A DNA stretch of 64,000 nt from Clarkia xantiana subsp. parviflora (Eukaryota > Streptophyta > Magnoliopsida > Myrtales > Onagraceae): contig JAPTYO010000022.1 in NCBI GenBank assembly GCA_036873135.1, forward strand, positions 7,283,785 to 7,347,784, read 5' to 3'. Below, in pieces: positions 44,459 through 53,058 of this stretch. Made by a program: the position numbers and the translations under genes. Under the pieces are notes generated by a model, which had not been told where the DNA came from, searched no databases, and saw nothing but the letters and a program-made list of their open reading frames with translations. How positions within the stretch are numbered: position 1 is the first letter of the stretch; the number at the start of each line of letters is the position of its first letter.

Positions 44459-45964
44459 TTAGACGTAGTACTTCTTTAGGTGTTCCCCACTGAAGGTGTT
44501 AGTGGAGATATACCCCTCCCCATCCTCAAGGCGGTAAGCATTTGCGTATGGAACCGACGCTATCTTATATGGCCCTTCCCACTTTGGAGATAATTTTCTG
44601 ACTTGGTCTAAATGTGAGAATTCGTTCTTCCTGAGCACTAGTTCTCCTATGTGGAATTGCCTTTCCTTGACTTGGCGGTTGTAATATCTTGCGGATACTA
44701 GGCGCATTCGAGCTTGTGCTTCTTCCGAATTCCACCTTTTATCCTCCACCAGGTCTAAGTCTAAGAGCCTTGCTTTGTTGTTCTCGTGTTCTTCGAAGTA
44801 CGTGGTTCTTAGGGATGATACCGCCATTTCTGCTGGCGCCACCGCTTCGGTCCCGTACACTAGGCCAAATGGTGTTTCTCCTGTGGCTATCTTTGGTGTT
44901 GTCCGCACTGCCCATAGAACATTTTCCAGCTCATCTACCCAACTTCCCTTGGTAGCATGGAGTCGTTTCTTTAGGCCATCTAGCACTATTTTGTTTGCCG
45001 ACTCTACTTGTCCGTTTGTCTGAGGGTGCTTTACTGATGCAAAACGGTGCTCTATATTCAGTCTTTCGCAATACCACTGTAGTTTCTTGCTCTTGAATTG
45101 TGGGCCATTGTCACTTATTATTGCTTTTGGCACCCCGTACCTCGAGACAATGTGAGATTGGATGAAATTGACGACTTGGTCGTCTGTTGTCTTTCCCATT
45201 GCCTTTGCTTCTATCCACTTGGAGAAGTAGTCTATTGCTACTATTATGCAAGTCTTCTGGCCTATTGTTCTTGGTAGGGGGCCTATCAGATCAATCCCCC
45301 ACTGTGCGAATGGCCAGGCTCCCGAAATGGAGCTTAGTTTTGCCGCTGGGGCTATTATATTTCTGGAGTACCTTTGGGAGTGATCGCATTTTTGTACCAA
45401 GTCTGCTACTTCTTTGCTCATTGATGGCCAATAGTATCCTAGGTTGTAGACCTTTCGGATTATTGATCGTGCTCCCTCATGGCACCCCGCATCTCCTTCA
45501 TGGAGTTCTGCAAGTACTCTCTCTGTTTCTGGGTATGTTATGAATTTGAGGAAGGGTGTGGAGTACCCTTTCTTGTAGAGTTCATTATCCATCACTGCGT
45601 AATTCCTAGCCATCCTTTCAATCTTGACTGCCTCTACCTTATCCTTTGGGAGTTTTCCTTCCATGATGTATTGACGCATTGGGGTCATCCAGGCCTCTGC
45701 TTCATCTATTACTAGAACCTCCATTTGTTCTATCACTGATTGTATCCTTTGCTCTACAAAGTGAACTTCTTTGCCTGCTTCTACCCCTAGGGCTAGTTTA
45801 CTTAAGGCGTCTGCCTCTTGGTTTTGTTCTCTTGGGACTGACTCAATGTCGAAGCTTTGAAAGCTCTTTATTAGGTCCCTGGCTTGCTGCAAGTACTTCT
45901 GCATGTTTTCGGACTTTGCAGTGTAGATTCCTTTCACTTGATTACAACTAGTTGAGAATCGCAC
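44459..45964 (-). CDS. Integrase of gypsy B, with the end of the second RNase H and a chromodomain-like tail region
   Basis: 501 codons without a stop. The N-terminal part is the end of the archaeal-type RNase H (SVPREQNQEADALSKLA). The integrase zinc region follows (LHEGDAGCHEGARSI ... QKCDHSQRYS), in which the last Cys of the HHCC set is replaced (CDHS for CxxC). The catalytic core is complete, with D in WGIDLIGPLP, D in IISDNGPQF and E in NGQVESANKI. The GPY-type end (LSPKWEGPYKI) and HLKKYYV-stop follow. It belongs to the polyprotein that starts at 48382, but frame breaks upstream (45934-45964) mean it is not translated as such. A changed zinc ligand may also impair it. Confidence 0.88.
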   Translation of the reverse strand: MRFSTSCNQVKGIYTAKSENMQKYLQQARDLIKSFQSFDIESVPREQNQEADALSKLALGVEAGKEVHFVEQRIQSVIEQMEVLVIDEAEAWMTPMRQYIMEGKLPKDKVEAVKIERMARNYAVMDNELYKKGYSTPFLKFITYPETERVLAELHEGDAGCHEGARSIIRKVYNLGYYWPSMSKEVADLVQKCDHSQRYSRNIIAPAAKLSSISGAWPFAQWGIDLIGPLPRTIGQKTCIIVAIDYFSKWIEAKAMGKTTDDQVVNFIQSHIVSRYGVPKAIISDNGPQFKSKKLQWYCERLNIEHRFASVKHPQTNGQVESANKIVLDGLKKRLHATKGSWVDELENVLWAVRTTPKIATGETPFGLVYGTEAVAPAEMAVSSLRTTYFEEHENNKARLLDLDLVEDKRWNSEEAQARMRLVSARYYNRQVKERQFHIGELVLRKNEFSHLDQVRKLSPKWEGPYKIASVPYANAYRLEDGEGYISTNTFSGEHLKKYYV

Positions 45965-46227
45965 TTAACTCTTAGATGCTTTGCCCCTACTCCTTTGGCT
46001 ATTCTCAGGCCTGTTATCAGTGCTTCGTATTCAACCTCGTTGTTCGTTGCCTTAAAGGTGAGTGCCATGGCATAGCGCAGAGGTGTATCGCTATTTGGTG
46101 GGTATAGTAGGAGGCCTGCACCTGAACCTCCTCCGTTAGATGACCCATCGGTATGCATCTCCCATAATTCTTCTGGTTGTTTCTCCTGACTACTACTTGC
46201 CTCGCTTGTAGTTTTGACTTCTCCCAA
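45934..46227 (-). pseudogene. Second (archaeal-type) RNase H of gypsy B
   Basis: The frame reads ELWEMHTDGSSNGGGSGAGL ... NNEVEYEALITGLRIAKGVG ... VKCDSQLVV, the D-G-S, E and D pattern of an RNase H. It is located between the normal gypsy RNase H and the integrase. A second RNase H at this place is characteristic of the plant Tat lineage, so it supports the classification of B. It is separated by frameshifts from both neighbours (upstream near 46230-46368, downstream near 45940). Confidence 0.8.
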
Positions 46228-46367
46228 GTCTTCGTCTGGATTAATTCTGGTGAATCGGCAATAAAATCTGCTAGAGCCTGCCCCTTTATGGCTGTTCTTG
46301 GGGCAAAATGAATACGAAACTCACTTAGCTCAATTTCCCATTTGGTCAGTCTTCCCGATGTGTCCGG

Positions 46368-46931
46368 TCATTGGAGGAGGTGTTTCAATGGTTGGTCTGT
46401 GAGGACTGTTACTTCATGCCCATGAAAATACGGTCTCAACTTTCTTGCTGATATAATCAGTGCATAGAGGTATTTTTCTATTGGCAAGTAGTTGATCTCA
46501 TACTTTGCCAATGTTTTGCTTACGAAGTATACCGGCAATTGTGCAGCGTTTTCTTCTTTAATTAGCACTGAGCTTACTGCCACGTTGCTCACGGAGATGT
46601 AGAGGTAGAGGGGCTCCCCTGGTGTAGGCTTTGCTAGGGGTGGTAGTGTCTTTAGATGTTGTTTGAGTTGCTGGAAGGCTTCCTCACATCTTGGTGTCCA
46701 TTCGAATTTCTTGTTTGCCCTTAGTACCTCAAAGAAGGGTAATGCCTTGTCTCCTATTTTGGATAGGAATCTGTTAAGGGCTGCCAACCTCCCGTTCAGT
46801 CGTTGAACCTCTTTGTGCTTCGTAGGTGACTGCATTTCTTCAATTGCCTGGAGTTTTTCGGGGTTTACCTCTATACCTCGCTGGCTTACCATGAAACCTA
46901 AAATTTCCCTGATTGCACCCCAAATGCGCAT
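46368..46931 (-). pseudogene. RT connection and first RNase H of gypsy B
   Basis: It continues the RT of the preceding segment after a one-base loss near 46900 (GFMVSQRGIEVNPEKLQAI). The connection (QRLNGRLAALNRFLSK, FEWTPRCEEAFQQLK) and the gypsy RNase H (YLYISVSNVAVSSVL, YFVSKTLAKYEINYLPIEKY, TDQPLKHLL) follow. A TGA ends the frame at 46368. The first Asp of the RNase H (usually YLYLAVS-type in Tat) is Ile-Ser here, as in many Tat elements in which this RNase H is degenerate. Confidence 0.82.
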
Positions 46932-48382
46932 TTTTTCGGGTTTAGGCGGACTTGGTATTGCCTCATCCTCTCAAACGTTGAGCGAAGGTTCTCCACATGG
47001 TCTTTCTTCTCTTTGGATTTGACGATCATGTCGTCCACATATGCCTCCATTGTCTTTCCTATCATGTCCCCGAAGATATTGCTGACCATTCTTTGGTATG
47101 TCGCTCCAGCATTTATGAGTCCGAAAGGCATCACCGTGTAATGGTATATCTCGCTATCAGCGTAGAATGCTGTGTGAGGGGCGTCCTCAGGGGCCATTTT
47201 TATCTGGTTATATCCTGAGTATGCATCCATGAAGCTCATTAGTTGGTGACCTGATGTTGCATCCACTAACTGATCTATTCTTGGTAGCGGATATGAGTCC
47301 TTAAGGCATGCTTTGTTTAGGTCGAGATAATCGATGCACATTCTCCAACTTCCTCCCGCCTTCTTTACCAGTACTGGGTTTGCCATCCATGTTTGGAATC
47401 TAATCTCCTTGATGAAATTTGTCTTCAATAGCTTTTCCACTTCTTCCTGGATAGCTATCTTTTTGCTTCCTCCCATTGGCCTTACCTTTTGTGTTATTGG
47501 TCGCGTTGCCGCGTCTATATTGAGCTTGTGTGAGATTACTTCTTCTGATATTCCTGGCATATCGCTTGGTGACCAGGCGAACAGATCCTTGTATTCCCTT
47601 AGTAAAGCTACTAAGTGGTTTTCCTTTTCCTGAGATAAGGCGGTCCCAATTTTTGCCTTCCTATCAGGTTCTTCTATGAGTATTTCTTTTAATTCCTCCA
47701 TGGGGGCTGGTCTTCCGTGATCTTCTCTTGGGTCCTCGTCTATTAGGAGGACCTCTCTTGTTTTCTTCTTCTTGCTCAGTGCGATCCTTGCACATTTCCT
47801 TGCTACCTTCTGGTTACCCTTTACTTCCCCTATTCCTTGGCTTGTGGGGAATTTCATTTTCTGATGTAGTGTTGATGGTACCATACCCCACTTGTTGATT
47901 GTAGTGGTACCCAGGACTCCATTGTATTCCTCCATTTCTTCTGTGATGAAGAAGGGGACATCGATCTTTAGCTGCCTCTGGCCTATGCCCAATGTCACAG
48001 GTAGTGTGACTGCCCCTAGTGGGTATGTTGGCTCTCCTGAAAATCCCACCAAGGGGGAGTGAACCTGTTTTATGCTACTTGGCCTTACTCCCAGTATGTT
48101 GAGGACTTTCTTGCTAATGATGTTGGGTGAGCTTCCACTGTCTACCAGGATTCTTCCAATGTCCATATCAGTGATCTTCATTGTTATGACTAGGGAATCC
48201 TTGTTGTCTGGTAACACATGCTCCATGTCTCTTCTTGAAAATTGTATTACATCTTCTCTCTTTCCTTCTGCTTGTTCTTCCTTTGGTTTATGGTCCTCTA
48301 ACTGTGCCATATACGCTTCCCTAGCATTCGCTGACTCTCCTCCAGCTCCATAACCTCCATGAATGACATATACGCTTGCCAT
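46898..48382 (-). pseudogene. Protease and reverse transcriptase of gypsy B
   Basis: 494 codons. MASVYVIHGGYGAGG is the end of a gag-type frame. Protease follows with ILVDSGSSPNIIS and EYNGVLGTTTINKWG, then a linker and RT with NPVLVKKAGGSWRMCIDY, LPRIDQLVDATSGHQLMSFM, PFGLINAGATYQRMV and the catalytic AYVDDMIVKS. RT motifs are intact up to CAFGVQSGKF, where a one-base deletion shifts the frame. The start codon is about 50 bases from the primer site, which leaves no room for gag. The enzyme part was functional until recently. Confidence 0.88.
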
Positions 48383-48414
48383 CTGGCTGGTGATAATTAG
48401 GCTTTCTATTCGAA

Positions 48415-48433
48415 ACCCACGGACGGCGCCAAG
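48415..48433 (-). other. Primer-binding region of gypsy B
   Basis: The reverse complement CTTGGCGCCGTCCGTGGG follows the 5' LTR. One base differs from the corresponding motif in A. Confidence 0.7.
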
Positions 48434-49183
48434 TGTTAGGTTCCGAGTCTAGGGTCAACGGGCGGTCGACTCAAGTCTCGTTCCTCACTGGAGATGTTGC
48501 GGATTTGGTGCTCTCGGGTTATGCTGCCTTAGCTTGTGTCCTTCCGTCCTTAGCTTTTCTTCTCCTCGCGCCCTGCAAGAGGGGCAATACCAGGCACAGA
48601 GGGGGGGGGGGTGGTGCCTGATGAACCCTCTCCGATGCCTAAGTCAGTACGGTTTTTAGAGAGATAAAGCTAGAGAGATGTTAGAGCAAAATTATGCAAC
48701 TTGCCAAGATGATCAAATGAATAGTGGAGGTGTGGTATTTATAGGCAACGGTGTCATTAAGGTGGCTTAATGACATCGTTAACCCTTAAACACAATTAAT
48801 TAACCTTTAAGTACGTAATTAAAACCTTAGGATACGGAGAAGGTTGGCGGAAATAAACCGAGTATGGGAGTCCGAGAATGATGCCGGGGCCCTTGAGGGA
48901 AGGAAAATCCGACCCCCAAGGGTAGGGGTTGGGTGAGGCCACCCAACCCCTCCTAGGGGAGATCGGGTTGGTGGACCCGATCTCCCCTAGGGGAGGTCGG
49001 GTGTGGCCACCCGACCTCTCCTAGGTGAGTCTAACTCGGCCGGACGAGCGCTTCGGCCTCGTCCGGTCCGTTGGTGTTTTCGCGAAGTGTTCGGGTTGAA
49101 GTTTCGATTTACAATCATTAACGGGGTGATAAAAATAAAATGATTCGGAAGTCAACGGGTTCAAATTGGGCGTATATCCATCA
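48434..49183 (-). repeat. 5' LTR of gypsy B
   Basis: 750 bp, TATA box reverse complement at 48736-48743, palindrome array at about 48915-49030 with three CCTAGG centres. Its outer end touches the target duplicate CTTAC (49184-49188). Confidence 0.92.
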
Positions 49184-49217
49184 CTTACGAAAAGTCAAGA
49201 TAGCTTCTACCAGATCA

Positions 49218-51225
49218 ATGGCCGGTGGTGGCAAGAAGAAGCAAGTTCAGGCTGGCAGTTCCCGTCCCGCAGGAACTATGAATTCCCAGTTGCCAGAACG
49301 TGTTGCTGAACAAGGTGAGAACCCCACTCTTTCCCAGACAAGGGGGCAGGGTGACGGTTATGAGGTCTCAGTCTGAGACACGGAGATGAACAGGCAGGAT
49401 ATCCCGCGTAGGGATGAAGATGAGGCTCCCCCAAACCCGGTGGGCCACGGAGGAGAAAGAGTCCCGCGAAGGGAAGAAGGGTCGTCTTCGAACTCGGAGT
49501 TGGCAAAGGCAGTAGCAGATGCTATGCCCATGTTCTTGGCGTCCATGGAGGCCTTGCTGGACAAGAGAGAAGCCGCCAGGAGGGCGGAGGAGTTGCCTCC
49601 GCGAGAAGAATTACCTCCACCCCCCCCCCCCCCCCGAGGGTGGTCCCAGAAGGACAAGAGGTTCAGGAGGTTCCGCCCAGGAGTAAGGGTAAAGAACCAG
49701 CGCACCTGGAGAAATTCGTGGTCGACGGCCCAGGACCGGTGCAAAACAGGACCATTCCCCTGAATGGCCCCATCACCCCCGATCAGGTGGTGAAGATCGT
49801 CAACATCTGCATGGGTGACCAGAAGCAGATGACATCGGAGTTGAGGGATCGATCCAGCCATCCTTTCATTCCGCGGCTGTTGGATACGGTCGCCCCGCCA
49901 GGGCTAGGCATCCCGACCATCAAGGAGTACGATGGTGAAGGAGACCCGGTTCGCCATGTTCAGAGACATGTCCAGGCTTGCATGGGAAGGACCTCGAACG
50001 ACGACCTCGTGTGTTCGCTGTTCCCGATTACTCTGGGAGAAAGGGCCATGACTTGGTTTTTCAGCCTCCCGCCAGGATGCATTACGTGCTGGGCGGACAT
50101 GCACGATCGGTTTATCAAGCAATATCAAGGTCGGAGGCGCCTTCTGAAGAGTGTAAGATCCCTGACCCAGGTGGTGCAAAGGCCCGACGAATCGTTGGCA
50201 CATTACTACCAACGATTCACCGCCAGTGCCGCAGAGATCGATGAAGAGATATCGGAGGGAGAGACCATACGTACTTTCCTGCGGAACTTGAGCGCTCCGT
50301 ACGGTTCCGACCTGATGCATAGTGTAGCCGCGAAGGCTGTGTGGAGTATGGAGGCCTTGCAAGCGAGGGTGAAACAGCAAATCGACGTCCAGGAGTCGAA
50401 GATTGCTGCCGGAGAGCTCGATCCCCCGAGGTCGGGAAGAGGAAAGCCATCGTCCAAGCTGTCGGATGATCGCAAAGGGAGCGACAAGTCGGAGGGGAAT
50501 AGAAACCGTGGTCGCCCCGAGAAAAGAGAAGACAAGCGTCCCCCGAGGAAGGACAATCGAGAAGGTCGGGCCGTTCCCATCAATAGCTCGATGACTTCTG
50601 TGTTAGCTGTGATGGACCGACAGGGTCTCGCCCGATACCCTCCAAGAAAAGAAGGCGAATTCCTAGGAGGCCGCCCTGACCGCTACTGTCGCTACCATCG
50701 AGCCAATGGTCACGACACTGAAAACTGTCGGGAGCTGAAGAAGGAAATTGAGAAGCTGATCCAAAAGGGGAAGTTAAAAGAGTTCGTCGGAAGGGGAAGG
50801 TGCCGATCCCGCTCCAAAAGTCGGTCGCGGTCCCGCTCCAAGTCCCGTGATCGATCCCCGAAGAAGAGGAAGGTTGAGCAAGAAGCCTCAGGTTCGGGTG
50901 CCCGCAAGGAGAGGCGGGGAACTATCAACGTCATCCATGGAGGAATGGCGGCGGGAGGTGATACCTCTGCTTCACGGGAGAACTACGCTTCCCGCATATC
51001 TGCCGCGGTGGTGTTAGGCAAAAGGTCCCGGTCGTGGACTCTGAAGGAGGAGATGGTGATTTCTTTCTCGGCGGAGGATCTAGTAGGCGTGGAGAGCCCT
51101 CACGACGACGCTTTGGTCGTGACCCTGGACGTGGACGGATTCGAGATGAAGCGGATCCTGATAGACGGAGGGAGTTCCTCCGACATCCTTTTCATGGACG
51201 CTCTGGAGGCCATGGGCCAAGACGA
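49218..51225 (+). pseudogene. Gag and protease start of gypsy C
   Basis: The first frame starts MAGGGKKKQVQAGSS (49218) and stops at 49376; another opens at 49386. A poly-C run (49619-49636) then shifts the frame, and gag is open from 49640. The capsid part has SLFPITLGERAMTWFFSLP, ADMHDRFIKQYQG and DESLAHYYQRF. The knuckle is CRYHRANGHDTENC (CHHC, 50687-50728). An Arg/Ser repeat tail and the basic word SPKKRKVEQ (about 50855-50881) follow. The end of gag reads TINVIHGG, then the protease motif ILIDGGSSSDILF, with DGGS instead of DSGS. The gag domain is well kept; the frame breaks at the start would need slippage or mean loss. Confidence 0.8.
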
Positions 51226-51230
51226 CGGGG

Positions 51231-51952
51231 CAGCAGATCCTCAAGTTCCTTCAAACTCAGATCATATCCCGGTATGGGGTTCCTCGAGTGTTGATCAGCG
51301 ACAACGGCCCTCCGTTCAATGGGGCTCAGTTAAAGGAGTACCTGGAGGAGTTGAACATCGAACATCGGACCGCTTCAGTCCGCCACGCTCAAACCAATGG
51401 CCAGGTGGAATCAGCCAACAAGATCGTGATGGATGGCTTGAAGAAGAGAGTCTACGCCTTGCAGGGCCATTGGCTGGATGAGCTTGAAAATGTGCTTTGG
51501 GCTGTCAGAACAACGCCCAAGCAATCGACGGGGGAAACTCCGTTTGGCCTGGTCTATGGCACGGAGGCAGTCGCTCCCGTGGAGATAGCGGTGGCGTCCC
51601 ATCGCGCCAAATATTACGAACCTCTGACGAACGAGGAAATGAGACGTCTAGACTTGGACTTGCTCGAGGAGAAGAGGTGGAAGGCTGACGAAGTTCAGGC
51701 CCAAATGCGTCTGCAACAACCCGATATTACAATCGGCGTGTCAGGTGCCGACAATTCTTCGTTGGAGAACTTGTCTGGCGGAGGAACGAGTTCGTTCATC
51801 AAGATCGGATCAACAAGCTATCACCGAAATGGGAGGGACCTTACAAGATCGTAGGGATGCCAGCACCCAATGCATACAAGCTAGAGGACCTTGATGGCAA
51901 GACGTTGAAGCATTCCTTCAGTGGCGAACACTTGAAGAAGTATCATGTTTGA
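51231..51952 (+). pseudogene. Integrase C-terminal part of gypsy C after a large pol deletion
   Basis: From 51231 another frame reads GQQILKFLQTQIISRYGVPR, VLISDNGPPFNG, NGQVESANKI and ENVLWAVRTTPKQSTGETPF, matching the integrase of B from its core onward. A frameshift near 51718 precedes YYNRRVRCRQFF ... LSPKWEGPYKIVG, and HLKKYHV-stop ends at 51952. The preceding protease breaks off at ALEAMG (51212-51220), joined to the integrase in a different frame. The rest of protease, RT, both RNase H domains and the first catalytic Asp of the integrase are deleted. Confidence 0.85.
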
Positions 51953-52084
51953 TATTAAGCCGCCGTGAAGGGCGCAAATTGTCTATCAATAAGATCCGAT
52001 GTAAGCCTATTTTGAGTTATTTATGAATAAAAGAAGTTGCTTCCGATCAAATTGCTTTTAGATTTATTCTAACTGTTAATAAGA

Positions 52085-52500
52085 CGTCCTGAAGGACGCG
52101 ACAAAAGCCTTCCGAGGTACAATAAAAGCCTTCCGAGGTATGCGTAAGTCGTCTATATGATGCGGCCAAAAGCCTTAACAGGTATGGACAAAAGCCCTAC
52201 GGGGTACACGTAAGTCGTCTATATGATGCAACCAAAAGCCTAGGTACGAAAAGGCCCTAATGGGTCTGCGTAAGTCGTCTATATGATGCGGCCAAAAGCC
52301 TTAACGGGTACGAACAAGCCTTAGCAGGTCCGCGTAAGTCGTCCATATGACGCGGCCAAAAGCCTTAACGGGTATGAAAAGCCTTAACAGGTCCGTGAAA
52401 GTCGTCTGACAAAGACGCGATAAAAGCCCTTAAAGGGTACGATTGAAACCGTCAGATTTGGCGCGACAAAAGCCCTAAAGGGTGTGAAAAATGGCCTTGA
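52085..52500. repeat. Irregular 60-70 bp tandem repeats in element C
   Basis: Six or so units with GCGTAAGTCGTCTATATGATG and AAAAGCCTTAACGGGTA words, degenerate and of uneven length. Confidence 0.8.
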
Positions 52501-52504
52501 AAGG

Positions 52505-52855
52505 CGGGGACGAGAAACCTTAAGTGGTAAAGTCCCGATTTTGGACGAGAAACCTTAAGTGGTGAAGTCCCGATTTTGGACGAGAAACCTTAAGTGATGA
52601 AGTCCCGATTTTGGACGAGAAACCTTAAGTGGTGAAGTCCCGATTTTGGACGAGAAACCTTAAGTGGTGAAGTCCCGATTTTGGACGAGAAACCTTAAGT
52701 GATGAAGTCCCGATTTTGGACGAGAAACCTTAAGTGGTGAAGTCCCGATTTTGGATGAGAAACCTTAAGTGATGAAGTCCCGATTTTGGACGAGAAGCCT
52801 TAAGTGGTGAAGTCCCGATTGGACGAGAAGCCTTAAATGGTGAAGTCCCGAGTCA
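52505..52855. repeat. 35-bp tandem repeat array in element C
   Basis: About ten copies of a 35-bp unit containing GACGAGAAACCTTAAGTGGT and GAAGTCCCGATTTTG. They are nearly identical, with GTGGT/GTGAT alternation. The array lies between the end of pol and the end of the antisense gene, as in A and B. Confidence 0.93.
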
Positions 52856-53058
52856 AGTGTTGGAAGGACGTATGAAGTCATCTCAAATGATGCATCGGAA
52901 CGTTCTGAGTAACGAGTTTAAAGCCGCTTTAAATAAGTGCAAATGATTATCAAGACCAAAACAGATAAAAGAAATTCTTCATATGAAGGCTCGAAGGCCC
53001 AGGAGTTTCGATACAAAAAACGAAGGAGAAAGACTACAAGGACTAAAAAGATGTAACA

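Larger units (their letters stand above)
39778..49183 (-). mobile_element. Tat-type gypsy element B, nested in C, gag deleted, TSD CTTAC
   Basis: LTRs 48434-49183 (5', 750 bp) and 39778-40427 (3', 650 bp) are flanked by CTTAC (39773-39777 and 49184-49188). The minus strand carries protease-RT-RNase H-second RNase H-integrase (48382-44459), then tandem arrays, then an antisense gene (41533-42600) with its own TATA box. The first ATG is only about 50 bp from the primer site and opens in the last codons of a gag-type frame (VYVIHGG), so gag has been removed. The LTRs are nearly identical outside two indels, so B is young and later than C. Confidence 0.93.

Noticed and set aside
44689..48353. Plus-strand ORFs of up to 118 codons opposite the pol gene of B
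   Set aside because: Antisense shadows of protease, RT and integrase; no promoter, splice pattern or domain, unlike the antisense gene near the 3' LTR.
49358..50583. Minus-strand ORFs of 125-167 codons
   Set aside because: Shadows of the GC-rich gag frame of element C on the other strand.
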